From Deinococcus sp. (GTDB taxonomy: Bacteria; Deinococcota; Deinococci; Deinococcales; Deinococcaceae), in NCBI RefSeq assembly GCF_030523985.1, contig NZ_JAUNHK010000023.1, forward strand, positions 1 to 31,208: DNA of 31,208 bases. The letters run 5' to 3'. Under the pieces are notes generated by a model. The model was not told the origin of the DNA. It saw nothing but the letters and a program-made list of their open reading frames with translations, and did not search any database. Made by a program: the position numbers and the translations under genes. Positions 17,283 to 27,503 of the stretch are shown piece after piece (within the stretch, counting starts at the first letter, position 1; each line of letters starts with the position of its first letter).

Positions 17283-18320
17283 TTACTTCACCAGCCCCGT
17301 CACGTCCACGCTGCTGGCGGCTCCCAGCGCGGCGAGGGCCTGCCACAGTCCGTCCTGTGCCTGCTGCACACCCAGCGCGGCCTGCTGCGCCTGCACCTGC
17401 GCTTGCTGCACTTCGACAGCGGCGGCGGTTCCGGCCTTCAGGCGGGCCTGGGCCTGGGCCAGCGCGGTCTGGGCGTTGGTGGCCTGCTGCCCAGCGATGT
17501 TGACCTGCTGCTGGGCATTTTGCACGGCGCGGTAGGCGTCGCTGACCCGCGTGCTGCTGGCGCGCACCGCGTCGTTCAGGCTGCGCTGGGCGTTGGCGAG
17601 GGCAATCTGGGCGTCTTGCAACGTGCGGGCAGGGGTGTAGTCGTTGTTCGACAGCTTGACCTGAAGCTGTGCCAGGGCCGCGCCGTTCGCCGCCTGCACC
17701 AGCGCAGGCAGCCGCTTGTCCAGCCCGCTTTGCAGGGTGGCGAGGCTGACACTCAGCTTGGGCGGTGTGGGCGGGGCCGCCAGCACCAGATTCGTTCCGG
17801 CACTCAGGCCCAGCGTGCGCGCCAGTTGCGCTTCCAGCACGGGCAGTTGCGCCTGCGCGTCGGCGAGTTCCTGACGGTTGCTGTTCAGGCTGGTCTGGGC
17901 GCGGTTCACGTCGAGTTGCGTGGCGACGCGGGCGGCGAGGCGGGCGCGGGCGATTTGCAGGTTGCGTTCGTCCAGCGCGACCTGGGCGCGGTTGAGGTTG
18001 ATGCGGCCCTGGGCTTCATACGCCGCGACGTACTGCCCGATGACCGTCTGGGCCACGTTCAATTTGCTGCCCTGCAAGCTGGCGAGTTGCGCGGCGGCGT
18101 CCTGCTCGGCCTGGGTCAGCGTGGTGACGATGGAGGTGGGGTCGGCCCGCACCGCCCGCAGGTTGGCCTGGGCTTTTTGCAGGTTGGCGCGGGCGCTGGT
18201 CACGTCGGGGCCGCTCTGAAGCGCCTGATTGACGGCGCTGGCGAGGGTCAGCCGCGTCTGGGCGCTGGCGGCAGGGGAGAGGGCGAGGGTAAGCAGCAGG
18301 GCAGAGGCAATTTTTTTCAT
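17283..18320 (-). CDS. TolC-like outer membrane efflux protein, short form
   Basis: A 345-residue secreted protein with a signal peptide (cleavage after ASA, about residue 20) and long Ala/Gln/Leu-rich helical repeats such as NLQKAQANLRAV and ALAQAQARLKAG, typical of outer-membrane factors. It is shorter than TolC proteins (about 420-490 residues), so one of the beta-barrel or helical segments may be reduced. Its ATG overlaps the stop of the upstream paralog by four bases (ATGA), and GGAGA lies upstream. Two outer-membrane factors in a row is unusual; they may assemble together. Confidence 0.85.
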   Translation of the reverse strand: MKKIASALLLTLALSPAASAQTRLTLASAVNQALQSGPDVTSARANLQKAQANLRAVRADPTSIVTTLTQAEQDAAAQLASLQGSKLNVAQTVIGQYVAAYEAQGRINLNRAQVALDERNLQIARARLAARVATQLDVNRAQTSLNSNRQELADAQAQLPVLEAQLARTLGLSAGTNLVLAAPPTPPKLSVSLATLQSGLDKRLPALVQAANGAALAQLQVKLSNNDYTPARTLQDAQIALANAQRSLNDAVRASSTRVSDAYRAVQNAQQQVNIAGQQATNAQTALAQAQARLKAGTAAAVEVQQAQVQAQQAALGVQQAQDGLWQALAALGAASSVDVTGLVK

Positions 18321-19816
18321 GGGCGTTCTCCGAGTGGGGTGAGCAGAGGTTGGGTGAGCAGGAGGGGGTCGAGGTCGCCCGTCGCCTGGGCCAGACCCAG
18401 GGCAGCGAGCGCGACCTGGGCCTCCAGACTGTCGAGGGAGTTGCGGGCCTGGGTCAGTGCGAGTTCGGCTTGCGCGACTTCGAGGGAAGTGCCGAGTCCA
18501 GCGTCCAGCCGGGCGCGGGCGTCCTGCACGGTCTGCTGGGCGCGGGTCAGTGTGGTCTGGGCGGCGGTGAGGCTGTCGCGGGCGTTTTCCAGGTCGGCAA
18601 AGCGCGAGCGCACTTCCAGTTCCACGCCCTGCCGCGCACTTTGCACCGCGAGGGCCGCCTGCTCGGTGGCCGCCTGGGCCTGGGCGGTGGCCTGTGAGCG
18701 TCCGCTGCCCAGCAGGGTGAAGGTGCCGCTGAGGTTGAGCGCCACGCCACTTGGCAGCGCCGTTTCGGTGGTGACGGGCTTGCCGTCCGGCCCCGGCGCG
18801 GTCACGCCGCGGGTGGTCGGTTCCTTGAGCGGAAAGCTGACCTGCCCCGACACCGTGCCGGACTTGAGGCCGAAACTGCCGCCCACCGTGCGCCCGCCGC
18901 CGCCCGTGCTGCCCAACTGCCCCGCCTGCACCGACGCGGTGATGTCCGGCAACCGCTGGTCACGCTCGGCACGGGTCAGGGCGGCCTGGGCATCGGCCAG
19001 ACCTGCCTGGGCGCGGGCAATTTCAGGGCGCTGGGTCAGGGCGCGGGCGATGAGGGCGTCCAGCGGCTCTTGCAGCAGCCCCGCCGGAACCAGGGTGCTG
19101 ACGGGGGCATAGTCGGCGAGGTTGCCCGACAGCGTCACGCTTTGCCCGGTCAGGCGCGAGAGTTGCGCGGCGGCGAGGGTCAGCCCCCGGCCCGCTTGTG
19201 CGACTCCGGCGCGGGCCTGCTCGACGCTGGCCTGCCGTTCCAGCAGCGCGGTTTGCGGAATCAGGTTGTCCCCACGCTGTTGCTGCGCGACCTTGAGCAG
19301 ACTTTCGGCGAGGGCCAGTTGCGCGGCGGCCAGTCCAGCGGCAGCGGCGGCGCTGCGGGCACCCGCATACGCCTGCGCCGCCTGCACGGTCAGCCCCGCC
19401 CGCGAGGAACGCAGTTCGATGGCGGCAGCCCGCAGGGTACGTTCGGCGCTCTGCACCGCTTCCCGCTGCGGCGACCAGGGCAGGACGGGCAGGGCAAAAC
19501 TGGCGTTCACGGCAGGCGAGAGCGTCCAGTCACCCGTGTCCCAGGGAAATTTGCTGAGAGCCGCACTCGCCCCGGCTTGCACGGTGAGTCCGGCGCGGGC
19601 ACGGGCACTTGCCAGCCCCAGCTCGGCGGCGCGGTAGGTCAGGTCGGCTCCCCTCCACCCCGGCGACGTGCGGAGGCTTTGCAGCAGTGCGGGCAGCGTC
19701 AGGGCAGGCGCGGGCTGAGCTTGTGCGGGTACAGGCAGGGGCGCAGGCGGACTACTCTGCGCCGGGGCCAGACCCAGCAGCAGCGGCAGCGAAAAAAGCA
19801 GAAAACGGTGTCTCAA
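18317..19816 (-). CDS. TolC-like outer membrane efflux protein
   Basis: A 499-residue outer-membrane factor forming the exit duct of a tripartite efflux system. Signal peptide at about 1-20 (ending LAPAQS), a Pro/Ala-rich linker, then two repeats of long helices and strands, with ARARLDAGLGTSLEVAQAELALTQA (in two parts, about 435-465) as the characteristic OEP pattern. The start is TTG at 19816 with GAGG five bases before it; no ATG is available nearby. First gene of the efflux operon, directly downstream of a palindromic operator. Confidence 0.9.
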   Translation of the reverse strand: MRHRFLLFSLPLLLGLAPAQSSPPAPLPVPAQAQPAPALTLPALLQSLRTSPGWRGADLTYRAAELGLASARARAGLTVQAGASAALSKFPWDTGDWTLSPAVNASFALPVLPWSPQREAVQSAERTLRAAAIELRSSRAGLTVQAAQAYAGARSAAAAAGLAAAQLALAESLLKVAQQQRGDNLIPQTALLERQASVEQARAGVAQAGRGLTLAAAQLSRLTGQSVTLSGNLADYAPVSTLVPAGLLQEPLDALIARALTQRPEIARAQAGLADAQAALTRAERDQRLPDITASVQAGQLGSTGGGGRTVGGSFGLKSGTVSGQVSFPLKEPTTRGVTAPGPDGKPVTTETALPSGVALNLSGTFTLLGSGRSQATAQAQAATEQAALAVQSARQGVELEVRSRFADLENARDSLTAAQTTLTRAQQTVQDARARLDAGLGTSLEVAQAELALTQARNSLDSLEAQVALAALGLAQATGDLDPLLLTQPLLTPLGERP

Positions 19817-19881
19817 GGCAACCTCGGCAGAAAAGTGGGGCAGGAAAGTGGGGAAGAGAAAGGGAGTACGGACTCATTATT

Positions 19882-19895
19882 TGACCGCTCGGTCA
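19882..19895. promoter_or_regulatory. TetR-type operator palindrome
   Basis: A perfect 14-bp inverted repeat, TGACCG-CT-CGGTCA, lies between the tetR-like gene and the efflux genes, just upstream of the operon and next to an AAATAAT -10-like sequence on the minus strand. It matches the style of operators bound by TetR/AcrR-family repressors. Confidence 0.75.
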
Positions 19896-19899
19896 GAGT

Positions 19900-20496
19900 C
19901 TAGGGCTTCAGCCCAGGCCACAGCAGGTCGAGTAGCCCGCGCACGAAGCGCCCGCTGTCCATCGCCCCGCCTGGTGGCCCCGGCGCAAAGAGGTATTCGC
20001 GGTGAATGAACTGCCCGATGGCCCCCACGATGCACAGCGCCACGACCTCGGTGTCGTGGGGGCGAACACGGCCCAGCGCGGTTTCTTCGCGCAGGTAGCG
20101 GGCCAGGGCGTCGGTGTCCTGGCGCAGCGGGTTGTCCAGCCGTTCCAGCAGCGGGTTGTGTTCGGGACTGCATCCCCGCGCAAAAACGGCGGTCAGGTGC
20201 GGCAAAATGCGCCTCGCCTCGTCGATGTGCGCCAGGGCCGCCCGTTCCAGATTGCGCCTTACCTCGCCTTGTCCGACCTGGGCCAGCAGGTCTTCGCGCC
20301 AGCGGGCGTACTCGTCCAGGCCCATCGCCGCCTCGAACAGGTCTTCCTTGGTCGCAAACCGCTTGAACAGCGTGCCTTCCGACACCTCCGCCCGCCGCGC
20401 GATGGCGGCAGTGGTGGCCGAAAATCCCTGTTCCAGAAACACTTCGCGGGCCGCTTCCAGCAACCTTTCATCGGGAATGGTACGGGGACGGGCCAT
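19900..20496 (-). CDS. TetR/AcrR-family transcriptional regulator
   Basis: A 198-residue repressor-type protein. The N-terminal helix-turn-helix spans about residues 9-55 with FSATTAAIARRAEVSEGTLF containing the recognition helix; the C-terminal helices form the ligand and dimer domain. ATG at 20496 was chosen over the in-frame ATG at 20514 because TATACT (20502-20507) lies 5 bases upstream. It precedes the efflux genes on the same strand and a perfect palindrome lies just after its stop codon, so it probably represses the efflux operon and releases it on binding an exported compound. Confidence 0.93.
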   Translation of the reverse strand: MARPRTIPDERLLEAAREVFLEQGFSATTAAIARRAEVSEGTLFKRFATKEDLFEAAMGLDEYARWREDLLAQVGQGEVRRNLERAALAHIDEARRILPHLTAVFARGCSPEHNPLLERLDNPLRQDTDALARYLREETALGRVRPHDTEVVALCIVGAIGQFIHREYLFAPGPPGGAMDSGRFVRGLLDLLWPGLKP

Positions 20497-20501
20497 AAGT
20501 G

Positions 20502-20507
20502 AGTATA
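20502..20507 (-). promoter_or_regulatory. -10 box of the tetR-like gene
   Basis: TATACT on the minus strand, 5 bases before the ATG at 20496, implying a leaderless or near-leaderless message. Confidence 0.55.
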
Positions 20508-20573
20508 GGCTCACGAATTGCCTGACTGTCTGTAGGCGGGTCTACCAAGTTGGTTCGTGGCGGGTGGGGCGGG

Positions 20574-20792
20574 TTAGCCCTCTTCGACCTGCCGCAAACG
20601 TTCACCGCGCTCGTAAAAGTCCCAACACTCTGCCGTCCAGGTCGCGTAGATCAGGCGGCGGTTCTGGGCGTCTGCCGCTTCGAGCGCCTGCCCCAGCGCC
20701 CGGAAAAAGCGGCTCCCCTGCTCCTGCATGGCGCGGGCTATCCAGTACGGCTCAGCGGCGAGCAGGTGGGTCAGGCGCGGGTCAGTACTCAT
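20574..20792 (-). CDS. Small protein of unknown function, downstream of hisIE
   Basis: A 72-residue acidic protein with no recognised domain: helical, with AAEPYWIARAMQEQG and TWTAECWDFYERGERL containing several Trp and Tyr residues. ATG at 20792 has GAGGGG about 8 bases upstream and lies 12 bases after the hisIE stop, so it is probably the last gene of the his operon. Codon use looks like its neighbours. It has no signal peptide or membrane segment. Function not assigned. Confidence 0.65.
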   Translation of the reverse strand: MSTDPRLTHLLAAEPYWIARAMQEQGSRFFRALGQALEAADAQNRRLIYATWTAECWDFYERGERLRQVEEG

Positions 20793-20804
20793 CGGCACGT
20801 CCCC

Positions 20805-21453
20805 TCAGCCCACTTCCTTCGGCCCCTTCAGCCCGCTTTTGCCCTCGCGCTCCCTCAGCACGGCGGCCACGTCGGCGGGGGTCACGCCGATTTCCGCCAT
20901 CGCAAACAGGGTGTGAAACATCAGGTCGGCCACTTCGGTAGACAGCTCGGCGCGGTCGGCGTTTTTGGCTGCCAGCAGCACTTCGCCCGCTTCCTCGCTG
21001 ATTTTTTTCAGCACCCGGTCAATGCCTCCGGCGTGCAGTCGCGCCACGTAGCTGCCTTCGGGCAAGGTGGTCAGCCGCTCGGTGATGGTGCGGTAGACCC
21101 GTTCTAGCGTGCCGTCCAGCGAGATTTCCGTTTCGGGATTGGTCAGCAGCGGGCGGTGAAAACAGGAGGTTTCCCCGGTGTGGCAAGCCGGGCCGGTCTG
21201 CTCCACGCGGTAAAGCAGGCTGTCGCCGTCGCAGTCGGTCACGACTTCCAGCACGCGCTGGGTGTGCCCGCTGGTCTGGCCCTTGACCCACTGTTCCTGA
21301 CGCGAGCGACTGTAGTAGGTCGCTTCACGGGTGGTCAGGGTGCGCTCCACGGCGGCGCGGTCGGCATAGGCCTGCGTCAGCACGGCTCCGCTCTGGGCGT
21401 CTTGCGTCACGACGGGAATCAGGCCGTCTGGCCCGAAGCGCAGGGGGGAAAGG

Positions 21454-21461
<8 letters not shown>
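20805..21461 (-). CDS. hisIE: Bifunctional phosphoribosyl-AMP cyclohydrolase / phosphoribosyl-ATP pyrophosphatase
   Basis: Catalyses the second and third steps of histidine biosynthesis. The 218-residue protein is a HisI-HisE fusion: HisI at 1-108 with the metal-binding DCDGD (76-80), C93 and C100; HisE at about 118-205 with EEAGE (156-160) and E176/D179 forming the Mg-pyrophosphate site. AGGAG lies 8 bases before the ATG at 21461. It overlaps the end of hisF by 8 bases and is translated with it. A short Lys/Gly-rich tail follows HisE. Confidence 0.96.
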
Positions 21462-22266
<805 letters not shown>

Positions 22267-22273
22267 GCTTGGC

Positions 22274-22279
22274 AGCATA
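22274..22279 (-). promoter_or_regulatory. -10 box of the hisF operon (leaderless)
   Basis: TATGCT on the minus strand, 7 bases before the GTG at 22266. The alternative ATG start lies inside this box. No convincing -35 box was seen. Confidence 0.45.
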
Positions 22280-22350
22280 CCCGGCGGCGTGTGGTGGCCC
22301 CGACGTTGTGCAGATGCCTGGGCCGCATCCGCCCCCTTTCTCATCTGACA

Positions 22351-22403
22351 CTTGATAGATTGTTGACGAAACCTTGATACTTTTTTAAGGCAAAGGGTAT
22401 GGT
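22351..22403 (+). promoter_or_regulatory. Promoter region of the stand-alone receiver gene
   Basis: TTGATA (22374-22379), 18-base spacer and TATGGT (22398-22403) give a plausible promoter with a leader of about 30 bases. CTTGATA occurs twice, at 22351-22357 and 22373-22379, 22 bases apart (about two helical turns), which could be a tandem regulator site. Confidence 0.45.
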
Positions 22404-22440
22404 CGGTAAGGCGAACTGAGCGAGGCAAGGAGCGCGTTCT

Positions 22441-22860
22441 ATGAACTGCCATTCACTGCTACTGATTGACGACAATCCACACGACATAGAACTGACGCTG
22501 GCCGCTCTGGGCGACGAACCCGACCAGGACGTCAAGGTGGTGACGAGCGGGCGCGAGGCGCTCGACTATCTCGCCAGCCATCCGGAAAAGACGCCCGACC
22601 TGATTCTGCTCGACCTGAACATGCCCCACATGAACGGCCTGGAAGTGCTCGACGCCCTGCGTGCCCAGGAGCAGACCCGCGACGTGCCCGTGGTGGTGCT
22701 GACCACCAGCGGCGAGGAACGCGACCGCCGCCAGTCCTATGAACATGGCGCGAGCGACTACGTGGTCAAGGCGCTCGACCTGTCGCAGTTTTACGAGGCG
22801 ATGGACCGAGTCAAGGCGTTCTGGCGTGCCCTGCGCCCCCGCACTGCTCGCACCTTTTGA
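22441..22860 (+). CDS. Stand-alone response regulator receiver protein (CheY/Rcp1-like)
   Basis: A 139-residue single-domain receiver with no output domain, likely acting through protein contact or as a phosphotransfer partner. Acidic pair D10/D11 in LLIDDNPHD, phosphoacceptor D58 in LILLDLNMP, T89 and K110. The usual Lys-Pro pair is Lys-Ala here (VVKALD), a variant seen in Rcp1-type regulators. AAGGAG at 22427-22432 lies 8 bases before the ATG, so this gene, unlike many neighbours, has a normal ribosome binding site. No kinase gene is adjacent. Confidence 0.93.
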   Translation: MNCHSLLLIDDNPHDIELTLAALGDEPDQDVKVVTSGREALDYLASHPEKTPDLILLDLNMPHMNGLEVLDALRAQEQTRDVPVVVLTTSGEERDRRQSYEHGASDYVVKALDLSQFYEAMDRVKAFWRALRPRTARTF

Positions 22861-22863
22861 CGC

Positions 22864-22893
22864 TTGCTTGAGCGGAGGGAAATGGCCTATACT
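22864..22893 (+). promoter_or_regulatory. Promoter of rplS
   Basis: TTGCTT (22864-22869), 18-base spacer, TATACT (22888-22893), starting right after the receiver gene. The transcript would carry a leader of about 100 bases. Confidence 0.6.
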
Positions 22894-22899
22894 TTTCCG

Positions 22900-22997
22900 G
22901 CCCGGTTCGCCTCAGGCGAGCCTGTAAAGGAGTAAGAACGTTTCCGCCCGCAGAACGTGGGAGTGAGAGGCGGTCCGCTACCCGAAGGAGCGACAGT
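22900..22997 (+). promoter_or_regulatory. Structured 5' leader of rplS
   Basis: A leader of about 98 bases with a strong hairpin (22904-22912 with 22914-22922), an inverted repeat ACGTT/AACGT (22938-22942, 22954-22958), CCGCC/GGCGG (22944-22948, 22969-22973) and an AAGGAG ribosome binding site before the ATG. A second AAAGGAG (about 22926) has no start codon after it. Autogenous control by L19 is a possibility, not shown. Confidence 0.45.
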
Positions 22998-23480
<483 letters not shown>

Positions 23481-23509
23481 GCCCCCGCAGCGGCCTGTGC
23501 CGCTCATCC

Positions 23510-23544
23510 TCCCGCTTGCTCCCCAGGGGCAGGCGGGATTTTTT
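23510..23544 (+). terminator. Rho-independent terminator after rplS
   Basis: Stem of about 13 bp with two G-U pairs (23510-23522 with 23526-23538; the innermost pairs open to form the loop), then TTTTTT. Confidence 0.9.
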
Positions 23545-23614
23545 GTGGAGGGTTGAGTGTGGAGGGTGGGAAGGACGGTGTTTTTAGCCGCCTTGCCCTT
23601 TGACGAAATTTGCC

Positions 23615-24172
23615 TTACAGATAGGCCAGCGCCCACCGCGTCTCCCCGTGCGCCAGTCCGGCCCGTAGCAGTGCGAGGCCGCTGGGGTGCGGGTCGCGGT
23701 GGTGGGGCAGCCCGCCTAGTCCGGCCTCGAACTCTTCGAGATTGCGCCGGGCGACAGGATGCAGTATGTCCGTCACCGTGCCGCCACTGACCTCGTAAAC
23801 AGCGCTGTACACGTTGCCTTTGCGGGCGTCCAGGCTCACCGCTTGCGGCCCCTCACCGCTCACCAGACTTTCCAGGGTGGAGACGCCGCGCACCTGCGCC
23901 GCCCAGACCCGCCCCAGCCCCAGCGCGTAGCTGGCCCCCACCCGCACCCCGGTATACGAGCCAGGGCCGGTGCCGATCACGATGGTGTCGGCATGAAAGG
24001 GCAGCCCCGCCCGGCGGAACAGGGCGCGGGTTTCGTCGGCCAGTCGCTCGGCACTCGCCCGCCCGACCTCCTGCACGGCTTCCAGTTCGCCGCCGGGCCA
24101 CGCCAGCGCCAGCGTCAGAAACGGGGTCGCGGTGTCGAGCGCCAGGGTGACATGGGGAGCAGGAGCAGTCAT
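23615..24172 (-). CDS. tsaB: tRNA t6A biosynthesis protein TsaB
   Basis: TsaB (YeaZ) pairs with TsaD and TsaE to add threonylcarbamoyl to A37 of ANN-decoding tRNAs. The 185-residue protein has the ASKHA N-terminal strand LALDTATP (10-17), the GTGPGSYTGVRVG signature (67-79) and SLDARKGNVYSAVYE (about 112-126). It is shorter than E. coli TsaB (231 residues), mostly in the C-terminal half, as in several other bacteria. ATG at 24172 has no clear Shine-Dalgarno and no TANNNT box at the usual distance. It sits between rplS and the citrate synthase gene, transcribed opposite to both. Confidence 0.92.
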   Translation of the reverse strand: MTAPAPHVTLALDTATPFLTLALAWPGGELEAVQEVGRASAERLADETRALFRRAGLPFHADTIVIGTGPGSYTGVRVGASYALGLGRVWAAQVRGVSTLESLVSGEGPQAVSLDARKGNVYSAVYEVSGGTVTDILHPVARRNLEEFEAGLGGLPHHRDPHPSGLALLRAGLAHGETRWALAYL

Positions 24173-24262
24173 CGCGTGGCATTAAAGCAGATGCGCAGGC
24201 CTTGTCACCGCAGCGGGAACGGTGAGTAAACAGCCCCGGACGCAGCGCAGCGGGCCAGATGT

Positions 24263-24268
24263 TATCCT
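24263..24268 (+). promoter_or_regulatory. -10 box of the citrate synthase gene
   Basis: TATCCT, 9 bases before the ATG at 24278, implying a message that starts at or within a few bases of the ATG. Confidence 0.5.
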
Positions 24269-24277
24269 GCGCTTACC

Positions 24278-25411
<1,134 letters not shown>

Positions 25412-25447
25412 GGGGATGGCTGATAGCCAATAGCTCAAGGCTCAAAG
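25412..25447. repeat. Dispersed intergenic repeat fragment
   Basis: GATGGCTGATAGCCAATAGCTCAAGGCTC-type words directly after the citrate synthase stop, matching the repeat words at 9250-9300; a matching GCCATCTGCCATCCGC copy lies at about 25489-25504 beyond the terminator. Confidence 0.5.
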
Positions 25448-25488
25448 GACAGGTCGGAGCGAGATGCTTCGGCCTGTCTTTGCTTTTT
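25448..25488 (+). terminator. Terminator after citrate synthase
   Basis: Arms 25448-25460 and 25466-25478 pair over 13 bp (two G-U pairs), loop GAGAT, followed by TTTGCTTTTT. Confidence 0.88.
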
Positions 25489-25507
25489 GCCATCTGCCAT
25501 CCGCTCC

Positions 25508-26335
25508 TTACAGCAGACGCCCCCCGTCCTGTGGCTCTGGTGCCCGCACGGGTATGCCCCGCGCATTCAGCGCCTCGCGCAGCATGGGGATGTTGTGGAG
25601 GGCGTGGCCCTTGGTCGTGTTCTGGAAATAGACGTACAGTTCGGACAGCTCTCCCGCCACCGCTGCAATTTTCTCGGCCCATTCGTCCATTTCGGCGCGG
25701 TTGTAGCGGTAGTCGTGGCGCTCGCTGGCGCTCTGGCCTTCCCACCACGTCTCCCGGTTGCGCCCGTGCAGCCGCAGGTAGCCCACGTCGCCCGTGACAT
25801 GCACTTGCGGCTCGGGCATCCCACCGACGGGTGGGTAGTCCGGGCTGACCCAGATGAGGCCGAACTCGCCCATGCCCCCCCGCACTTCGGGCTTGTCCCA
25901 GCTGGCGTGCCGGAGTTCCACCGCCAGTTCGTGCCCGGCAAAGCGTTCGGTCAGCGCTGCCAGATACTTGCGGTTGGCAGGCGTGCGGTGAAAAGAGTAA
26001 GGAAACTGCGCCAGATACGGCCCCATCACGCCCGCCTCGCGCAGCGGTTCGGGGCTTTGGAGCATCCGGTCAAAGTCGGCGTCGGTGGGGGCGCGTTCGT
26101 GGGTGAATGCCTTGTTCAGCTTGACGCTGAAGCGCACCCGCCCGCCCGATTTGCGGGCCATGCCCTCGAACGCCTTGAGGCCGGGAATCGCGTAAAACGA
26201 CGAATTGAGTTCCACGGCGTCGAAATATTCGGCGTAGGTTTCCAGGAAGGCGTCCTTTTTGACCCCCTCGTAAATCAGGCCAGGAGCCGTCCAGTCCTCG
26301 TTGGTGTAGCCGCCGCAGCCGATATAAACGCGCAT
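25508..26335 (-). CDS. DUF72 family protein
   Basis: A 275-residue protein of the DUF72 (YecE-like) TIM-barrel family, whose function is not established. Family hallmarks seen: RVYIGCGGYTNEDW at the start, FDAVELNSSFYAIP, RFSVKLNKAFTHE, QFPYSFHRT, AVELRHASW, YLRLHGRN and YVYFQNTTKGHALHN near the end. ATG at 26335 was chosen because TACCCT (26343-26348) lies 7 bases upstream and the family starts at this motif. It diverges from zapE with only 89 bases between start codons. Confidence 0.93.
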   Translation of the reverse strand: MRVYIGCGGYTNEDWTAPGLIYEGVKKDAFLETYAEYFDAVELNSSFYAIPGLKAFEGMARKSGGRVRFSVKLNKAFTHERAPTDADFDRMLQSPEPLREAGVMGPYLAQFPYSFHRTPANRKYLAALTERFAGHELAVELRHASWDKPEVRGGMGEFGLIWVSPDYPPVGGMPEPQVHVTGDVGYLRLHGRNRETWWEGQSASERHDYRYNRAEMDEWAEKIAAVAGELSELYVYFQNTTKGHALHNIPMLREALNARGIPVRAPEPQDGGRLL

Positions 26336-26342
26336 GGGGGAG

Positions 26343-26348
26343 AGGGTA
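26343..26348 (-). promoter_or_regulatory. -10 box of the DUF72 gene (leaderless)
   Basis: TACCCT on the minus strand, 7 bases before the ATG at 26335; divergent from the zapE promoter. Confidence 0.55.
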
Positions 26349-26411
26349 GCGGTTGGGGGCCGGGAGCGCCCTGAGCCAAGCTTCACAACACCCCCGCTGC
26401 TCACTGCCCCT

Positions 26412-26417
26412 TACAAT
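26412..26417 (+). promoter_or_regulatory. -10 box of zapE (leaderless)
   Basis: TACAAT, 7 bases before the GTG at 26425; no Shine-Dalgarno. It decides the start against the in-frame ATG at 26353. Confidence 0.6.
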
Positions 26418-26424
26418 CTCTCCC

Positions 26425-27486
<1,062 letters not shown>

Positions 27487-27503
27487 GCTGAGGCCACAGC
27501 TCC

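Noticed and set aside
17403..19112. A 569-codon open frame opposite the two TolC-like genes
   Set aside because: Gly/Leu/Val-rich antisense frame with no domain, while the minus strand encodes two recognisable outer-membrane factors.
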